The notes: a model not told the origin generated them from the sequence alone. A stretch of 54,077 nucleotides of DNA from an uncultured Blautia sp. (GCA_934394545.1 CAKRRG010000011.1:1-54077), one strand, 5' to 3'; positions 16,221-25,690 are shown, counted from the first letter of the stretch. Numbers and translations: made by a program.

Positions 16221-16967
16221 ATGAGGGTATATTCAGCTACGAATATAGGAATGAAGCGGAAGATGAACCAGGATTATGTGTTCGCTTCCCAGGACCCGGT
16301 TGGAAATCTCCCGAACCTCTTTGCTGTTGCTGATGGAATGGGAGGACACAATGCCGGTGATTATGCATCCTCTCACGCTGTCAGGATACTGGTAGATGAA
16401 ATCAGGGAGGATACGGATTATAATCCCGTAAAGGTGATCCGTCATGCCATTGAGACTGCGAACACAGAAATTATTGAACAGGCACAGAAGGATGAAAAGC
16501 TTCGTGGAATGGGAACTACTATGGTAGTTGCCACCATTGTTGGGCAGTATGCTTATGTGGCGAATGTGGGAGACAGCAGACTGTATGTGATCGACAAACA
16601 GTTAAGGCAGGTTACCAGAGATCATTCTTTGGTACAGGAAATGGTAAGAATGGGTGAAATCACTGCCGAGGAGGCAAGAAACCATCCGGATAAGAACATT
16701 ATTACCAGAGCTTTAGGTGCAGAGAAAACTGTAGATGTGGATTTCTTTGATATGCGTCTGGAGCCGGGGAGTACGCTCCTGATGTGTTCAGATGGTCTCA
16801 GCAACATGGTGGAAGATAAAAAAATGGAAGAAATCATATTGAATTCTGATGAGGATATTATCTGGAAAGGAGATACTCTTATACAGGAAGCCAATAATAA
16901 CGGCGGCAAGGATAACATTGCAATCATATTGATAGAACCATTCACGAATGAGGTGAAGACATGTTAA
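16221..16967 (+). CDS. prpC: PP2C-type Ser/Thr protein phosphatase (PrpC/Stp)
   Basis: A 248-residue metal-dependent phosphatase that reverses phosphorylation by the kinase encoded next to it. Metal-binding and catalytic motifs are intact: MNQDY, ADGMGGHNAGDYAS, VGDSRLYV, CSDGLSNM and GGKDNIAII. It is soluble, with no membrane segment. It overlaps the kinase gene by 7 nt, the classical prpC-prkC arrangement of Gram-positive bacteria. Confidence 0.96.
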   Translation: MRVYSATNIGMKRKMNQDYVFASQDPVGNLPNLFAVADGMGGHNAGDYASSHAVRILVDEIREDTDYNPVKVIRHAIETANTEIIEQAQKDEKLRGMGTTMVVATIVGQYAYVANVGDSRLYVIDKQLRQVTRDHSLVQEMVRMGEITAEEARNHPDKNIITRALGAEKTVDVDFFDMRLEPGSTLLMCSDGLSNMVEDKKMEEIILNSDEDIIWKGDTLIQEANNNGGKDNIAIILIEPFTNEVKTC

Positions 16968-19207
16968 AGACAGGTATGATCATAGCCGAACGCTATGAAA
17001 TTGTAAGTAAGATCGGTACCGGCGGAATGGCGGACGTATATAAGGCAATGGACCATAAACTGAATCGTTTTGTAGCGGTTAAGGTTCTGAAGCCGGAATT
17101 CCGGGAAGATGCCACTTTTGTAAAGAAATTCAGAAGTGAGGCACAGGCAGCAGCAGGTCTTACTCATCCGAACATTGTGAACGTATTTGACGTAGGTGAT
17201 GATGAGGGTGTTTATTACATTGTAATGGAACTGATCGAAGGAATTACGCTGAAAGAGTATATTTCCAAAAAGGGTAAGCTATCCGTAAAGGAGGCTACCA
17301 GCATTGCGATTCAGGTATCTATGGGACTTGAGGCAGCACACAGTCATGGGATTGTGCACCGTGATGTGAAGCCACAGAATATTATTATTTCTACAGATGG
17401 CAAGGTAAAGGTAACTGATTTTGGAATTGCCAGGGCTGCTTCGTCTAATACCATTAGTTCTAATGTTATGGGATCTGTACACTACAGTTCACCAGAACAG
17501 GTAAGAGGCGGATACAGTGACGAAAAAAGTGATATTTATTCACTGGGTATTACCTTATATGAAATGGTAACAGGACGAGTTCCTTTTGATGGCGATACCA
17601 CAGTTGCTATTGCAATCAAGCATCTTCAGGAAGAAATGGTACCGCCAAGTGTATACTCTCCGGATCTTCCCTATAGTCTGGAACAGATCATTATGAAATG
17701 TACCCAGAAGAGTGTGGACCGAAGATACAACAAAATGGAAGATGTGATTGCAGATCTGAAGCATTCTCTTATTGATCCGCAGGGGGATTTCGTTAAGCTT
17801 ACTTCTGTAGATACAGAGGCAAAGACGGTTGTGATTTCCGATAAAGAACTTGGGGAAATCAAACATACCCCGAAACAGTCTGTCAAGCCGGATATAGAAG
17901 CTCTTGAAAAAGAGATGAATGAGACTAATTACGATGACGACGATTACGGCTATGACGAGGAGAATGAGAAATCAGAGCGTGCAAGAAAGAGCAGAGAGCG
18001 CGAACGTGACAGAGAGCGTGAAGAAAGAGAAAGACGGATTAAAAAGCAAAAAAGAGGTGTCAGTGTTGCCGGAAGTATCATTGCTCTGATCGTAGGTGCA
18101 GCGGTTCTGATCGCAGTGATCCTTATTGTGGGGAAAGCAGCAGGGCTGTTAGGTGATAAAGAGGACAAAACCGCTGACCAGCAGGAACAGGCTCAGGTAA
18201 CCCAGGCAGCAGATGAGGATGACGGAATGGTATCTGTACCGGATCTCATTGGTAAAACTGAGGCAGAAGCACAGGAGCTTTGTGCTTCCGTAAATATTGG
18301 AATGAGTTACAAGGGCGAGGAGGCATCCACCCAGGAAAAAGGAAAGATTTCTTCTCAGGATCCTGTTGAAGGAACAAAGGTTGCTAAGAATTCAACTATT
18401 AATTATTACTTAAGTAAAGGATCAGAAGCATTTACTCTTACTGATATGTTTGGTCAAAATGGTGCTTCCGCGCAGGAAACTCTGGAAAGCCAGGGACTGA
18501 CTGTTCAGATTAATAAGGTTTATCCAGATGAATCTTCTATGGTGGATATCGGATGTGTTCTTGATACTGAACCAGTGGCAGGAACTACCGTAAAGGCCGG
18601 AGATACGGTTACGCTTACTGTCAGCCGTGGCATTAACTATGGCGATAGTGTACAGGTGCCGGATGTAACCGGAATGGCAAAGAATGATGCAATTGCCAAG
18701 CTTGGCAAATTCCTTAATATTAATGTAGAATTCCAGATGAGTACAGATGTGTCTGAAGGAACTGTGATTTCTCAGGATCCAATTGGATTCACAGATGATA
18801 ATCCGGTTTATGCAGATCCGGACAATGATACGATCACCATTACGGTGAGCAGTGGTAACCAGGATCCTTCTGTGGCAGAGGGAACCGATACAGCAGAGGC
18901 GCAAAGTTCTTCTTCCGATACTTCCGCAGCAGTAGCAAATGGCGAGGTATGGAAATGCACACAGAAACTGAATACCCCTACTGGATATAATGGAGGGCTG
19001 ATCAGACTGGAATTGGTTCAGGAGGTAAATCAGGTACCTACTGCAAGCCTTGTTGTAGACGGACAGCAGCTTACATTCCCTTATCAGCTGGATATTACAG
19101 GAGCTCCGGGAGTGGCAGAGGGAACTTTATATCTGTCTGAGCAGCAGTCGGACGGCAGTTATCAGGAGCTTGGTCATTATCCACTTACTTTTGAGAAAGC
19201 AGAGTAA
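16961..19207 (+). CDS. prkC: PASTA-domain Ser/Thr kinase (PrkC/Stk1)
   Basis: A 748-residue membrane kinase that couples peptidoglycan or lipid II sensing to growth and division control. The kinase domain spans ~residues 10-270 with GTGGMADVYKA, VAVKVL, HRDVKPQN, DFGIARA and SSPEQ. A charged juxtamembrane linker follows (acidic, then the Arg/Glu-rich RERERDREREERERR). One membrane helix lies at ~369-392. Outside are three PASTA repeats (~423-487, 490-558, 563-630). A Ser/Thr-rich linker and a ~90-residue extra beta-rich module (GEVWKCTQKLN ... LTFEKAE) complete the C-terminus. The second PASTA is diverged (FTLTDMFGQ). The extra module is not in B. subtilis PrkC. Confidence 0.96.
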   Translation: MLKTGMIIAERYEIVSKIGTGGMADVYKAMDHKLNRFVAVKVLKPEFREDATFVKKFRSEAQAAAGLTHPNIVNVFDVGDDEGVYYIVMELIEGITLKEYISKKGKLSVKEATSIAIQVSMGLEAAHSHGIVHRDVKPQNIIISTDGKVKVTDFGIARAASSNTISSNVMGSVHYSSPEQVRGGYSDEKSDIYSLGITLYEMVTGRVPFDGDTTVAIAIKHLQEEMVPPSVYSPDLPYSLEQIIMKCTQKSVDRRYNKMEDVIADLKHSLIDPQGDFVKLTSVDTEAKTVVISDKELGEIKHTPKQSVKPDIEALEKEMNETNYDDDDYGYDEENEKSERARKSRERERDREREERERRIKKQKRGVSVAGSIIALIVGAAVLIAVILIVGKAAGLLGDKEDKTADQQEQAQVTQAADEDDGMVSVPDLIGKTEAEAQELCASVNIGMSYKGEEASTQEKGKISSQDPVEGTKVAKNSTINYYLSKGSEAFTLTDMFGQNGASAQETLESQGLTVQINKVYPDESSMVDIGCVLDTEPVAGTTVKAGDTVTLTVSRGINYGDSVQVPDVTGMAKNDAIAKLGKFLNINVEFQMSTDVSEGTVISQDPIGFTDDNPVYADPDNDTITITVSSGNQDPSVAEGTDTAEAQSSSSDTSAAVANGEVWKCTQKLNTPTGYNGGLIRLELVQEVNQVPTASLVVDGQQLTFPYQLDITGAPGVAEGTLYLSEQQSDGSYQELGHYPLTFEKAE

Positions 19208-19210
19208 TCC

Positions 19211-20089
19211 ATGCTGGGGAAAATTATCAAAGGAATTGCAGGATTTTATTATATTTATGCAGAAGATGGTAATGTTTACGAGTGTAAGGCAAAGGGGATT
19301 TTCCGAAAGGATAATTTCAAGCCTTTGGTAGGAGACAATGTGGAAATCAAAGTTCTGGACAAGGATGCAAAGGAAGGCAGTGTGACTGCCATCCTTCCTC
19401 GTCGGAATTCTCTGATCCGTCCTGCTGTAGCCAATGTCGACCAGGCATTTGTGATTTTTGCCATGGAGAACCCAAAACCGAATTTTCTTCTTCTGGATCG
19501 TTTCCTGATCATGATGGAGCAGCAGGGGATTCCTGCTGTTATCTGCTTCAATAAGAAGGATCTGGGAGAAAAAGAAGAACTGGAATTGTTGTATAAGACT
19601 TATACAGGCTGTGGATATCAGGTGATACTTTCCAGCACCTATGAAGGAAATGGTATGGATGAGATCCGTCAGGTCCTGAAGGGGAAAACAACTGTAGTTG
19701 CAGGACCATCCGGTGTGGGAAAATCTTCTATTACCAACTGTATGCAAGGTGAAGTGCAGATGGAGACCGGTGAAATCAGCAAGAAGCTGAAACGGGGAAA
19801 GCACACTACCAGACATTCCCAGGTGATCCCTGTGGAAAAGGATACGTTTCTGGTGGATACTCCCGGATTTTCTTCTTTATATCTTACAGATATGGAAGAA
19901 GAGGAGCTTCGGGATTATTTTCCAGAGTTTGTAAAATATGAGCCGCAGTGTCGTTTTCAAGGCTGTATGCACATCCATGAACCGGATTGTGCAGTAAAAG
20001 AAGCCTTGACTGCAGGCAAAATCAGTCAGCTGCGGTATGATGACTATCTGGCCTTATATGAGGAATTAAAAGAGAAAAGGAGATACTAA
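19211..20089 (+). CDS. rsgA: Ribosome small subunit biogenesis GTPase RsgA
   Basis: A 292-residue circularly permuted GTPase that checks maturation of the 30S subunit. An N-terminal OB-fold (~1-70) is followed by G4 (NKKD), G1 GPSGVGKSS (~165-173) and G3 DTPGFSS in permuted order. The C-terminal zinc knuckle is CRFQGCMHIHEPDC from ~246. It lies 3 nt after prkC, in the conserved prpC-prkC-rsgA-rpe order. Confidence 0.96.
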   Translation: MLGKIIKGIAGFYYIYAEDGNVYECKAKGIFRKDNFKPLVGDNVEIKVLDKDAKEGSVTAILPRRNSLIRPAVANVDQAFVIFAMENPKPNFLLLDRFLIMMEQQGIPAVICFNKKDLGEKEELELLYKTYTGCGYQVILSSTYEGNGMDEIRQVLKGKTTVVAGPSGVGKSSITNCMQGEVQMETGEISKKLKRGKHTTRHSQVIPVEKDTFLVDTPGFSSLYLTDMEEEELRDYFPEFVKYEPQCRFQGCMHIHEPDCAVKEALTAGKISQLRYDDYLALYEELKEKRRY

Positions 20090-20093
20090 AATT

Positions 20094-20765
20094 ATGTATC
20101 AGCTATGCCCTTCCATTTTATCAGCGGATTTTAACCGCTTGGGTGAACAGATTAAGATTCTTGAAAACGAAGGTGTTAAATGGCTCCATATTGATGTTAT
20201 GGATGGAGATTTTGTACCTAGCATCTCTTTTGGAATGCCTGTGATCAAATCTATTCGTAAAGAATCCAAGATGTTTTTTGATGTTCATCTTATGGTGACA
20301 GAGCCAGAAAGATACATTCAGGACTTTGTGGACTGTGGTGCAGATTCCATTACGGTACATGCAGAGGCATGCGAGGATCTGGAAAGAACCATAGAACGTA
20401 TTAAAGCGGCAGGAGTAAAGGTTGGAGTTTCTATTAAGCCGGCCACTCCGGTAAATGATATCAGCCACATGCTTGAGGATGTGGATATGGTTTTGGTAAT
20501 GACTGTTCAGCCGGGATTTGGCGGACAGAAATATATGGATGAGTGTACAGAGAAGATTCAGGAATTGAAAGAACTGATTGATAAAGAGAATCTGAATGTG
20601 GATATTGAAGTGGATGGTGGAATCAATGAGGATACACTTGAAACGGTTATGGAAGCCGGAGCGAATATCTTTGTTGCCGGATCCTGGGTTTTTGGTGGAG
20701 ATATTGTACAGAATGTCCGCCGTATTCAGAAACAGATGGAAGAAATCGGTGACAGAATTCAGTGA
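20094..20765 (+). CDS. rpe: Ribulose-phosphate 3-epimerase
   Basis: A 223-residue TIM-barrel enzyme that interconverts ribulose 5-phosphate and xylulose 5-phosphate in the pentose phosphate pathway. Signature blocks are CPSILSADFNRL, HIDVMDGDFVPSISFG, DVHLMV, VQPGFGGQKYM and EVDGGINEDT. AAAGGAG precedes ATG 20094. It continues the rsgA operon. Confidence 0.97.
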   Translation: MYQLCPSILSADFNRLGEQIKILENEGVKWLHIDVMDGDFVPSISFGMPVIKSIRKESKMFFDVHLMVTEPERYIQDFVDCGADSITVHAEACEDLERTIERIKAAGVKVGVSIKPATPVNDISHMLEDVDMVLVMTVQPGFGGQKYMDECTEKIQELKELIDKENLNVDIEVDGGINEDTLETVMEAGANIFVAGSWVFGGDIVQNVRRIQKQMEEIGDRIQ

Positions 20766-20773
20766 GAGATAGC

Positions 20774-21454
20774 ATGATAGACACAGTAATCGTAAGCGGG
20801 GGCATGATCCAGAAAGATTTTGCCCTCGATTTTATTAAAAAACTAAAAAAAGAAAGACGCGATGAGAAGCTGGTTCTGATGGCAGCTGACCGGGGGTTGG
20901 ATTTTTTTCAGGAAACGGGACTTGTACCTGATATTGCAGATGGAGATTTCGACAGTGTATCAGGAGAAGGAAAGGCTTATCTGGAAAGTCTTTCAGATAC
21001 AGAAGTCGTACAGCTTAAGCCGGAAAAGGACGATACAGATACTCAGTCTGCATTAAATCTGGCAATCCAAAATGGAGCCAGAAATATTCTGATTCTGGGT
21101 GCTACCGGCGGCAGAATGGATCATTTTCTTGGGAACCTGGGGCTTCTGTCATTGGGAAAATTAAAAGGAGTTAAAGTTGCACTGGCAGATGCGCAGAATT
21201 ATATCTGCCTTGTGGATAGCGGAAAAGTGCTTCGAAAAGACAGTCAATTCGGCAAATATGTTTCCTTTTTCCCGGTAGGAGGGCAGGTAGAAGGTCTAAC
21301 ATTGAGAGGCTTTAAATACTTGTTAAATGATTATTGTCTTACAGTAGCAGACAGCGGACTTACTGTCAGCAACGAAATTCAGGAAGAACAGGCTGAAGTA
21401 ATCTATGAAAAAGGCAGTCTTATGATGATCATGTCCAAAGATCTGATATGTTAG
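20774..21454 (+). CDS. thiN: Thiamine pyrophosphokinase
   Basis: A 226-residue enzyme that converts thiamine to thiamine diphosphate. Family motifs are DGDFDSV, KPEKDDTDTQSAL and GATGGRMDHFLGNL. It ends the rsgA-rpe-thiN run common in Firmicutes. The start is uncertain: GTG at 20762 would overlap the rpe stop, but ATG 20774 (MIDTVIVSGG) is the better codon and matches relatives. Shine-Dalgarno signals are weak for both. Confidence 0.92.
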   Translation: MIDTVIVSGGMIQKDFALDFIKKLKKERRDEKLVLMAADRGLDFFQETGLVPDIADGDFDSVSGEGKAYLESLSDTEVVQLKPEKDDTDTQSALNLAIQNGARNILILGATGGRMDHFLGNLGLLSLGKLKGVKVALADAQNYICLVDSGKVLRKDSQFGKYVSFFPVGGQVEGLTLRGFKYLLNDYCLTVADSGLTVSNEIQEEQAEVIYEKGSLMMIMSKDLIC

Positions 21455-21503
21455 AAATTTCATAACTTTTGGAATTGTAAATATAGGATATTTTCGACAT
21501 TTG

Positions 21504-21512
21504 TGTTATAAT
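21504..21512 (+). promoter_or_regulatory. Extended -10 promoter of ychF
   Basis: TGTTATAAT gives a perfect extended -10 with no convincing -35. It lies in the 119-bp gap after thiN. The transcript would carry a ~55-nt leader that includes a GGCGT/ACGCC inverted repeat. Confidence 0.65.
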
Positions 21513-21573
21513 GGCGTAAGAATGGCGTGCGTAAATCTAAAACGCCGCTAAAAATAAGGAGATATAAGATAAA

Positions 21574-22671
21574 ATGAAATTAGGCATAGTTGGTTTACCG
21601 AATGTAGGAAAAAGTACACTGTTTAACTCTCTGACGAAGGCAGGTGCAGAATCTGCCAATTATCCGTTTTGTACGATCGACCCTAACGTGGGAGTGGTTA
21701 CCGTGCCGGATGAGAGACTTGCTTTGCTTGGGGAATTCTATCATTCCAAGAAGGTAACACCTGCGGTTATAGAGTTTGTTGATATTGCCGGACTTGTAAA
21801 AGGGGCTTCCAAGGGAGAAGGTCTTGGAAATCAGTTCCTTGCAAATATCCGTGAGGTAGATGCGATTGTTCATGTGGTACGTTGCTTTGAGGATCCGAAT
21901 GTTATTCATGTAGATGGATGCATTGATCCGATCCGTGATATTGAGACCATCAACCTGGAACTGATCTTCTCTGATCTGGAGATCCTGGAGAGACGAATTG
22001 CCAAGGTTACCAAGACTGCCCGTATGGATAAAGAGGCAGCCAAGGAATTGGATTTCCTTCAGAAAATCAAGAAATGGCTGGAAGATGGTAAGATGGCCAT
22101 TACCATGGAACTGGAGAATGAAGATGAGGAAGCCTGGATGGAAACCTACAATCTGTTAACCCAGAAACCGGTTATTTATGCAGCTAATGTTGCAGAAGAT
22201 GATCTTGCTAGTGATGGCGCAGACAATGTACATGTACAGGCAGTGAGAAAGTATGCGGCAGAGCAGAATAGTGAGATTTTTGTAATTTGTGCCCAGATCG
22301 AGGAAGAGATTTCTGAACTGGATGAAGATGAGAGAAAAATGTTCCTGGAGGATCTTGGACTTAAGGAATCTGGTCTTGAGAAGCTGGTTAAGGCAAGCTA
22401 TCATCTTCTTGGACTTATGAGTTTCCTTACCTCTGGAGAGGACGAGACAAGAGCATGGACAATTAAAATCGGAACAAAGGCTCCGCAGGCAGCCGGTAAG
22501 ATCCATTCTGATTTCGAACGTGGATTTATCAAGGCTGAGGTAGTGAACTATCAGGATCTTCTTGATTGCGGTTCCTATGCAGGTGCAAGAGAAAAGGGAT
22601 TGGTTCGAATGGAAGGAAAGGATTACGTAGTACAGGATGGAGATGTAATCTTGTTCCGTTTCAATGTATGA
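21574..22671 (+). CDS. ychF: Redox-regulated ATPase YchF (OLA1 family)
   Basis: A 365-residue Obg-family P-loop protein that prefers ATP and binds ribosomes. G1 is GLPNVGKSTLFN at the N-terminus, with switch block DIAGLVKGASKGEGLGN. The G4 position reads NVAEDD instead of NKxD, the change that explains ATP preference in this family. A coiled-coil insertion (~residues 130-200) and the C-terminal TGS domain (~280-365) are in place. AAGGAG precedes the ATG. Confidence 0.97.
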   Translation: MKLGIVGLPNVGKSTLFNSLTKAGAESANYPFCTIDPNVGVVTVPDERLALLGEFYHSKKVTPAVIEFVDIAGLVKGASKGEGLGNQFLANIREVDAIVHVVRCFEDPNVIHVDGCIDPIRDIETINLELIFSDLEILERRIAKVTKTARMDKEAAKELDFLQKIKKWLEDGKMAITMELENEDEEAWMETYNLLTQKPVIYAANVAEDDLASDGADNVHVQAVRKYAAEQNSEIFVICAQIEEEISELDEDERKMFLEDLGLKESGLEKLVKASYHLLGLMSFLTSGEDETRAWTIKIGTKAPQAAGKIHSDFERGFIKAEVVNYQDLLDCGSYAGAREKGLVRMEGKDYVVQDGDVILFRFNV

Positions 22672-22688
22672 TAAGAGGGATAGCATAA

Positions 22689-23921
22689 ATGTCAATTCAG
22701 TTTCCAAATCTGGGGATAAACCTGGATTATGTGGGAAAATCCATTTCGATATTTGGATTTGAAATTACATTCTTTGGGATTATGATAGCTCTGGGAATGC
22801 TTTTGGGGCTTGGCTTTGTGATTCTGGAGGCAAAGCGTTGCGGCGAAAACAAAGACGATTATCTGGAAATGCTGATCATTTCGTTGCTTTTCGGTGTAGT
22901 GGGAGCAAGACTTCTATATGTTTTATGCTCCTGGAATTTTTATAAAGGAAATACGATTCAGATTTTTAATATCAGAAATGGTGGTCTGACGTTTTGGGGC
23001 GGCCTGATAGGAGGAGTGCTTGGAGCTGTTGTTTATTGTGCAGTGAGAAGAAAGTCCTTCATGCAGATGGCAGATACTGCCAGTATGGGAATTGTTATTG
23101 CACAAATAATAGGAAGGTGGGGGGATTTCTTTAACAGGGAATCCTTTGGCGAGTACACCAATAGTATATTTGCGATGCAGCTTCCATTATCTGCTGTACG
23201 TTCTAATGAAGTAACATCTGCAATGAGAGAAAATCTGGAAACAGTAGGAGGCACTTCCTTTATCCAAGTACATCCCACATTTTTTTACGAGAGTATGTGG
23301 TGCCTGCTTTTATTCCTGCTTATGCTGGTATGGAAGCGCAAGAAGCGCTTTCAGGGAGAAGTATTCCTGAAATATCTGGCAGGATACGGACTTGGAAGAT
23401 TTTGCATTGAGTTTCTCAGGACAGACAAGCTTATGATTCCAGGAACTTCGATGGGTATTTCCCAGGTAATCTCAGCTGTAATGTTCCTGATCTGTGCTCT
23501 TGTTGCAATGGTAGAGGGTACTATGGCAAAGAAAAGAGCTGCCAGACGCAGACGTAGGAGAGAACAGGATTATGAAGCACAGGAAAAAGCGGCCAGAGAG
23601 GCTGAGGCAGAGGAATACAGAGATAGGCTGCGCTTGGAGAGAGCTTTTGGGGATAAGAAAACAGACGAAATATCTGAACAGGCTTCCGAAGAGGTGCTTC
23701 CGGATGAAGAGACGCCTGATCAGAAGGCTTCAGAAGAGCTTTCGGAAGACAGAACCGGGCAAGAGCCTGAGGAGTCTGAGGAACCAGTGGAAAGCACTGT
23801 TGCTGCTGTTGAAGAAACAGCTGCTTCTGAAGAGAATTCATCATTTTCAGAAGATGATGAGTGGTTGTATAGTGAGCCGCGAAGATTTGCAAAAAAATCT
23901 TCCGATGAGCAGGAAAATTGA
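22689..23921 (+). CDS. lgt: Prolipoprotein diacylglyceryl transferase with long charged tail
   Basis: A 410-residue membrane enzyme; ~290 residues form the Lgt core that moves diacylglycerol from phosphatidylglycerol to lipobox cysteines. Conserved parts are the GGLTFWGGLIGG loop, GRWGDFFNRESFG (Arg143, Glu151, Gly154) and GLGRFCIEFLR (Arg237, Glu241). Two positions differ from the E. coli pattern: Trp103 for His103 and Asp146 for Asn146. Residues ~290-410 form a basic then very acidic tail (KKRAARRRRRR, later Glu-rich) with no recognisable domain, presumably cytoplasmic. GAGGG precedes ATG 22689. It sits just upstream of the dcw cluster. Confidence 0.9.
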   Translation: MSIQFPNLGINLDYVGKSISIFGFEITFFGIMIALGMLLGLGFVILEAKRCGENKDDYLEMLIISLLFGVVGARLLYVLCSWNFYKGNTIQIFNIRNGGLTFWGGLIGGVLGAVVYCAVRRKSFMQMADTASMGIVIAQIIGRWGDFFNRESFGEYTNSIFAMQLPLSAVRSNEVTSAMRENLETVGGTSFIQVHPTFFYESMWCLLLFLLMLVWKRKKRFQGEVFLKYLAGYGLGRFCIEFLRTDKLMIPGTSMGISQVISAVMFLICALVAMVEGTMAKKRAARRRRRREQDYEAQEKAAREAEAEEYRDRLRLERAFGDKKTDEISEQASEEVLPDEETPDQKASEELSEDRTGQEPEESEEPVESTVAAVEETAASEENSSFSEDDEWLYSEPRRFAKKSSDEQEN

Positions 23922-23980
23922 TAAAATGCTTTCCGGATATATGAAACTGGTCTGAAAAAATCGTCACTTTGGTGGGAAAT

Positions 23981-24006
23981 AGCCCCATCCAGGTGGCGCT
24001 TTTTTT
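23981..24006 (+). terminator. Terminator after lgt
   Basis: An imperfect stem 23981-24000 (AGCCCCATC against GGTGGCGCT) is followed by seven T. It starts the 350-bp gene-free stretch 23922-24272, which otherwise holds the mraZ promoter, operator and 5' leader. Confidence 0.65.
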
Positions 24007-24081
24007 ATTTTTTCAAGTTTTTTCCATGTGAGCGTAAGGACTTTGTAACACAATTATGTAATAGATTTCATAATTTCCCAC

Positions 24082-24110
24082 TTGTAATTTAGGAGCAAAT
24101 GGTTTAGAAT
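24082..24110 (+). promoter_or_regulatory. dcw cluster (mraZ) promoter
   Basis: TTGTAA (24082-24087), 17-nt spacer, TAGAAT (24105-24110). Start expected near 24117, immediately before the repeat operator. Confidence 0.8.
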
Positions 24111-24118
24111 AAATTCAT

Positions 24119-24165
24119 AAGTGGTAGGAAGTGGAGAAAAGTGGTGGCAAATGGGGAAGAAGTGG
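24119..24165 (+). promoter_or_regulatory. MraZ operator: five AAGTGG direct repeats
   Basis: AAGTGG begins at 24119, 24129, 24139 and 24160, with the variant AAATGG at 24149. Spacing is 10, 10, 10 and 11 bp, one helical turn, so all sites face the same side. MraZ is known to bind such GTGG-type repeats ahead of its own gene, so autoregulation of the dcw cluster is inferred. Confidence 0.8.
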
Positions 24166-24272
24166 CAGAACTTCATTTGTTATTGGGCACAGAGTGAACA
24201 GTAACCTTTCATTTGTTTCACGTCATGAGATACGAAGGGGAGAATCGTATTTCACGAGAGTAGGTGAGTTTT

Positions 24273-24704
24273 ATGTTCATGGGCGAGTACAATCACACGA
24301 TCGACGCGAAGGGGCGTTTGATTATTCCGGTGAAATTCCGGGAGCCTTTAGGAGCAGAATTCGTTCTTACCAGAGGACTTGATGGTTGTCTTTACATTTA
24401 TCCGATGAATGAATGGGAAGCCTTTGAAGAGAAACTCCGTGCATTACCACTTACAAACAAAGACGCTAGAGCCTTTTCGCGATTTTTTGTTGCAGGTGCA
24501 ACCACATGTGAACTGGACAAGCAGGGGAGAATTCTCGTACCACAGACATTACGTGAGTTCGCTGGTCTGGAGAAGGATGTGATTCTGGCAGGAAATCTGA
24601 GCAGAGTAGAGATCTGGAGCAAGGAGAAATGGAGCGAGAATTGCAATTATGACGATATGGACAGCATTGCTGCCGGCATGGAGAGCATGGGAATCGTCAT
24701 TTGA
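24273..24704 (+). CDS. mraZ: Transcriptional regulator MraZ
   Basis: A 143-residue protein with two AbrB-like half-domains: [20 protein letters not shown] at the N-terminus and [19 protein letters not shown] in the middle. MraZ forms a ring and represses or tunes the dcw cluster by binding the repeats upstream. ATG 24273 follows AGGTGA at 5 nt and gives the standard length; an in-frame GTG at 24264 is the alternative. It heads the dcw cluster. Confidence 0.95.
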   Translation: MFMGEYNHTIDAKGRLIIPVKFREPLGAEFVLTRGLDGCLYIYPMNEWEAFEEKLRALPLTNKDARAFSRFFVAGATTCELDKQGRILVPQTLREFAGLEKDVILAGNLSRVEIWSKEKWSENCNYDDMDSIAAGMESMGIVI

Positions 24705-24740
24705 GCATAGAATATGCGAGAAATCCAACAGGAGACGGAA

Positions 24741-25676
24741 ATGGAATTTAAACACAAATCTGTATTACTGGAAGAAACCGTTGGCGGGCTTAACATTAAG
24801 CCGGACGGAATCTATGTGGATGGCACTTTGGGCGGCGCAGGACATGCCATAGAGGTATGCAGGAAACTTTCTGCCAAGGGGAGATTTATTGGTATAGATC
24901 AAGACCAGGATGCGATAATTGCTGCGAGTGAACGGCTTGCCGCCTTTGACCAGGCGACAATCATTCGCAGCAATTATTGTTACATGGTACAAGAGCTCGC
25001 CGCACGGGGAATTCACAAGGTTGATGGCATTGTTCTGGATTTGGGAGTATCCTCCTATCAGCTGGACAATGAGGAACGTGGATTTACGTACCGGGTAGAT
25101 GCACCTCTTGATATGCGCATGGATCAAAGACAGACCCAGACTGCCAGTGACATAGTTAATGGTTATGAGGAAAGAGAACTGTATCGCATTATCCGCGATT
25201 ACGGTGAAGATAAATTTGCAAAAAATATTGCGAAACATATTGTAGCGGCCAGACAGCAGGCACCTATTAGGACTACTGGTCAGCTTACACAGATCATCAG
25301 GGAATCCATTCCTATGAAGATACAGGCAGCAGGTGGACATCCTGCTAAGCGTACCTTCCAGGCAATCCGGATTGAACTGAACAGAGAGTTAGATGTGCTT
25401 CGTGATTCCCTTGACGGGATGATAGATATTTTGGATGATGGTGGAAGGCTTTGCATTATTACGTTCCATTCATTGGAAGACAGGATTGTGAAGACAATTT
25501 TCCGGAAGAATGAGAACCCATGTACCTGTCCGCCGGATTTTCCGGTATGTGTGTGCGGGAAGAAATCCAAAGGGAGAGTTATCACAAGGAAACCAATTCT
25601 TCCAAGTGATATAGAAATGGAAGAGAACCCGCGTTCTAAGAGCGCTAAACTTAGAATATTTGAAAGAAAAATTTAA
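24741..25676 (+). CDS. rsmH: 16S rRNA m4C1402 methyltransferase RsmH (MraW)
   Basis: A 311-residue SAM methyltransferase that N4-methylates cytosine 1402 in the ribosomal P site. Motifs include [36 protein letters not shown] and [13 protein letters not shown] Cys-rich stretch [15 protein letters not shown] lies near the C-terminus, typical of Gram-positive members. ATG 24741 has AGGAGA ~6 nt upstream; a 9-codon extension is possible but lacks an RBS. Confidence 0.97.
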   Translation: MEFKHKSVLLEETVGGLNIKPDGIYVDGTLGGAGHAIEVCRKLSAKGRFIGIDQDQDAIIAASERLAAFDQATIIRSNYCYMVQELAARGIHKVDGIVLDLGVSSYQLDNEERGFTYRVDAPLDMRMDQRQTQTASDIVNGYEERELYRIIRDYGEDKFAKNIAKHIVAARQQAPIRTTGQLTQIIRESIPMKIQAAGGHPAKRTFQAIRIELNRELDVLRDSLDGMIDILDDGGRLCIITFHSLEDRIVKTIFRKNENPCTCPPDFPVCVCGKKSKGRVITRKPILPSDIEMEENPRSKSAKLRIFERKI

Positions 25677-25690
25677 AAGAAGGGTAAAAA

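Noticed and set aside
24131..24382. 83-codon frame before mraZ
   Set aside because: It overlaps the operator and the mraZ start in another frame; Arg/Ser-rich composition with no RBS.
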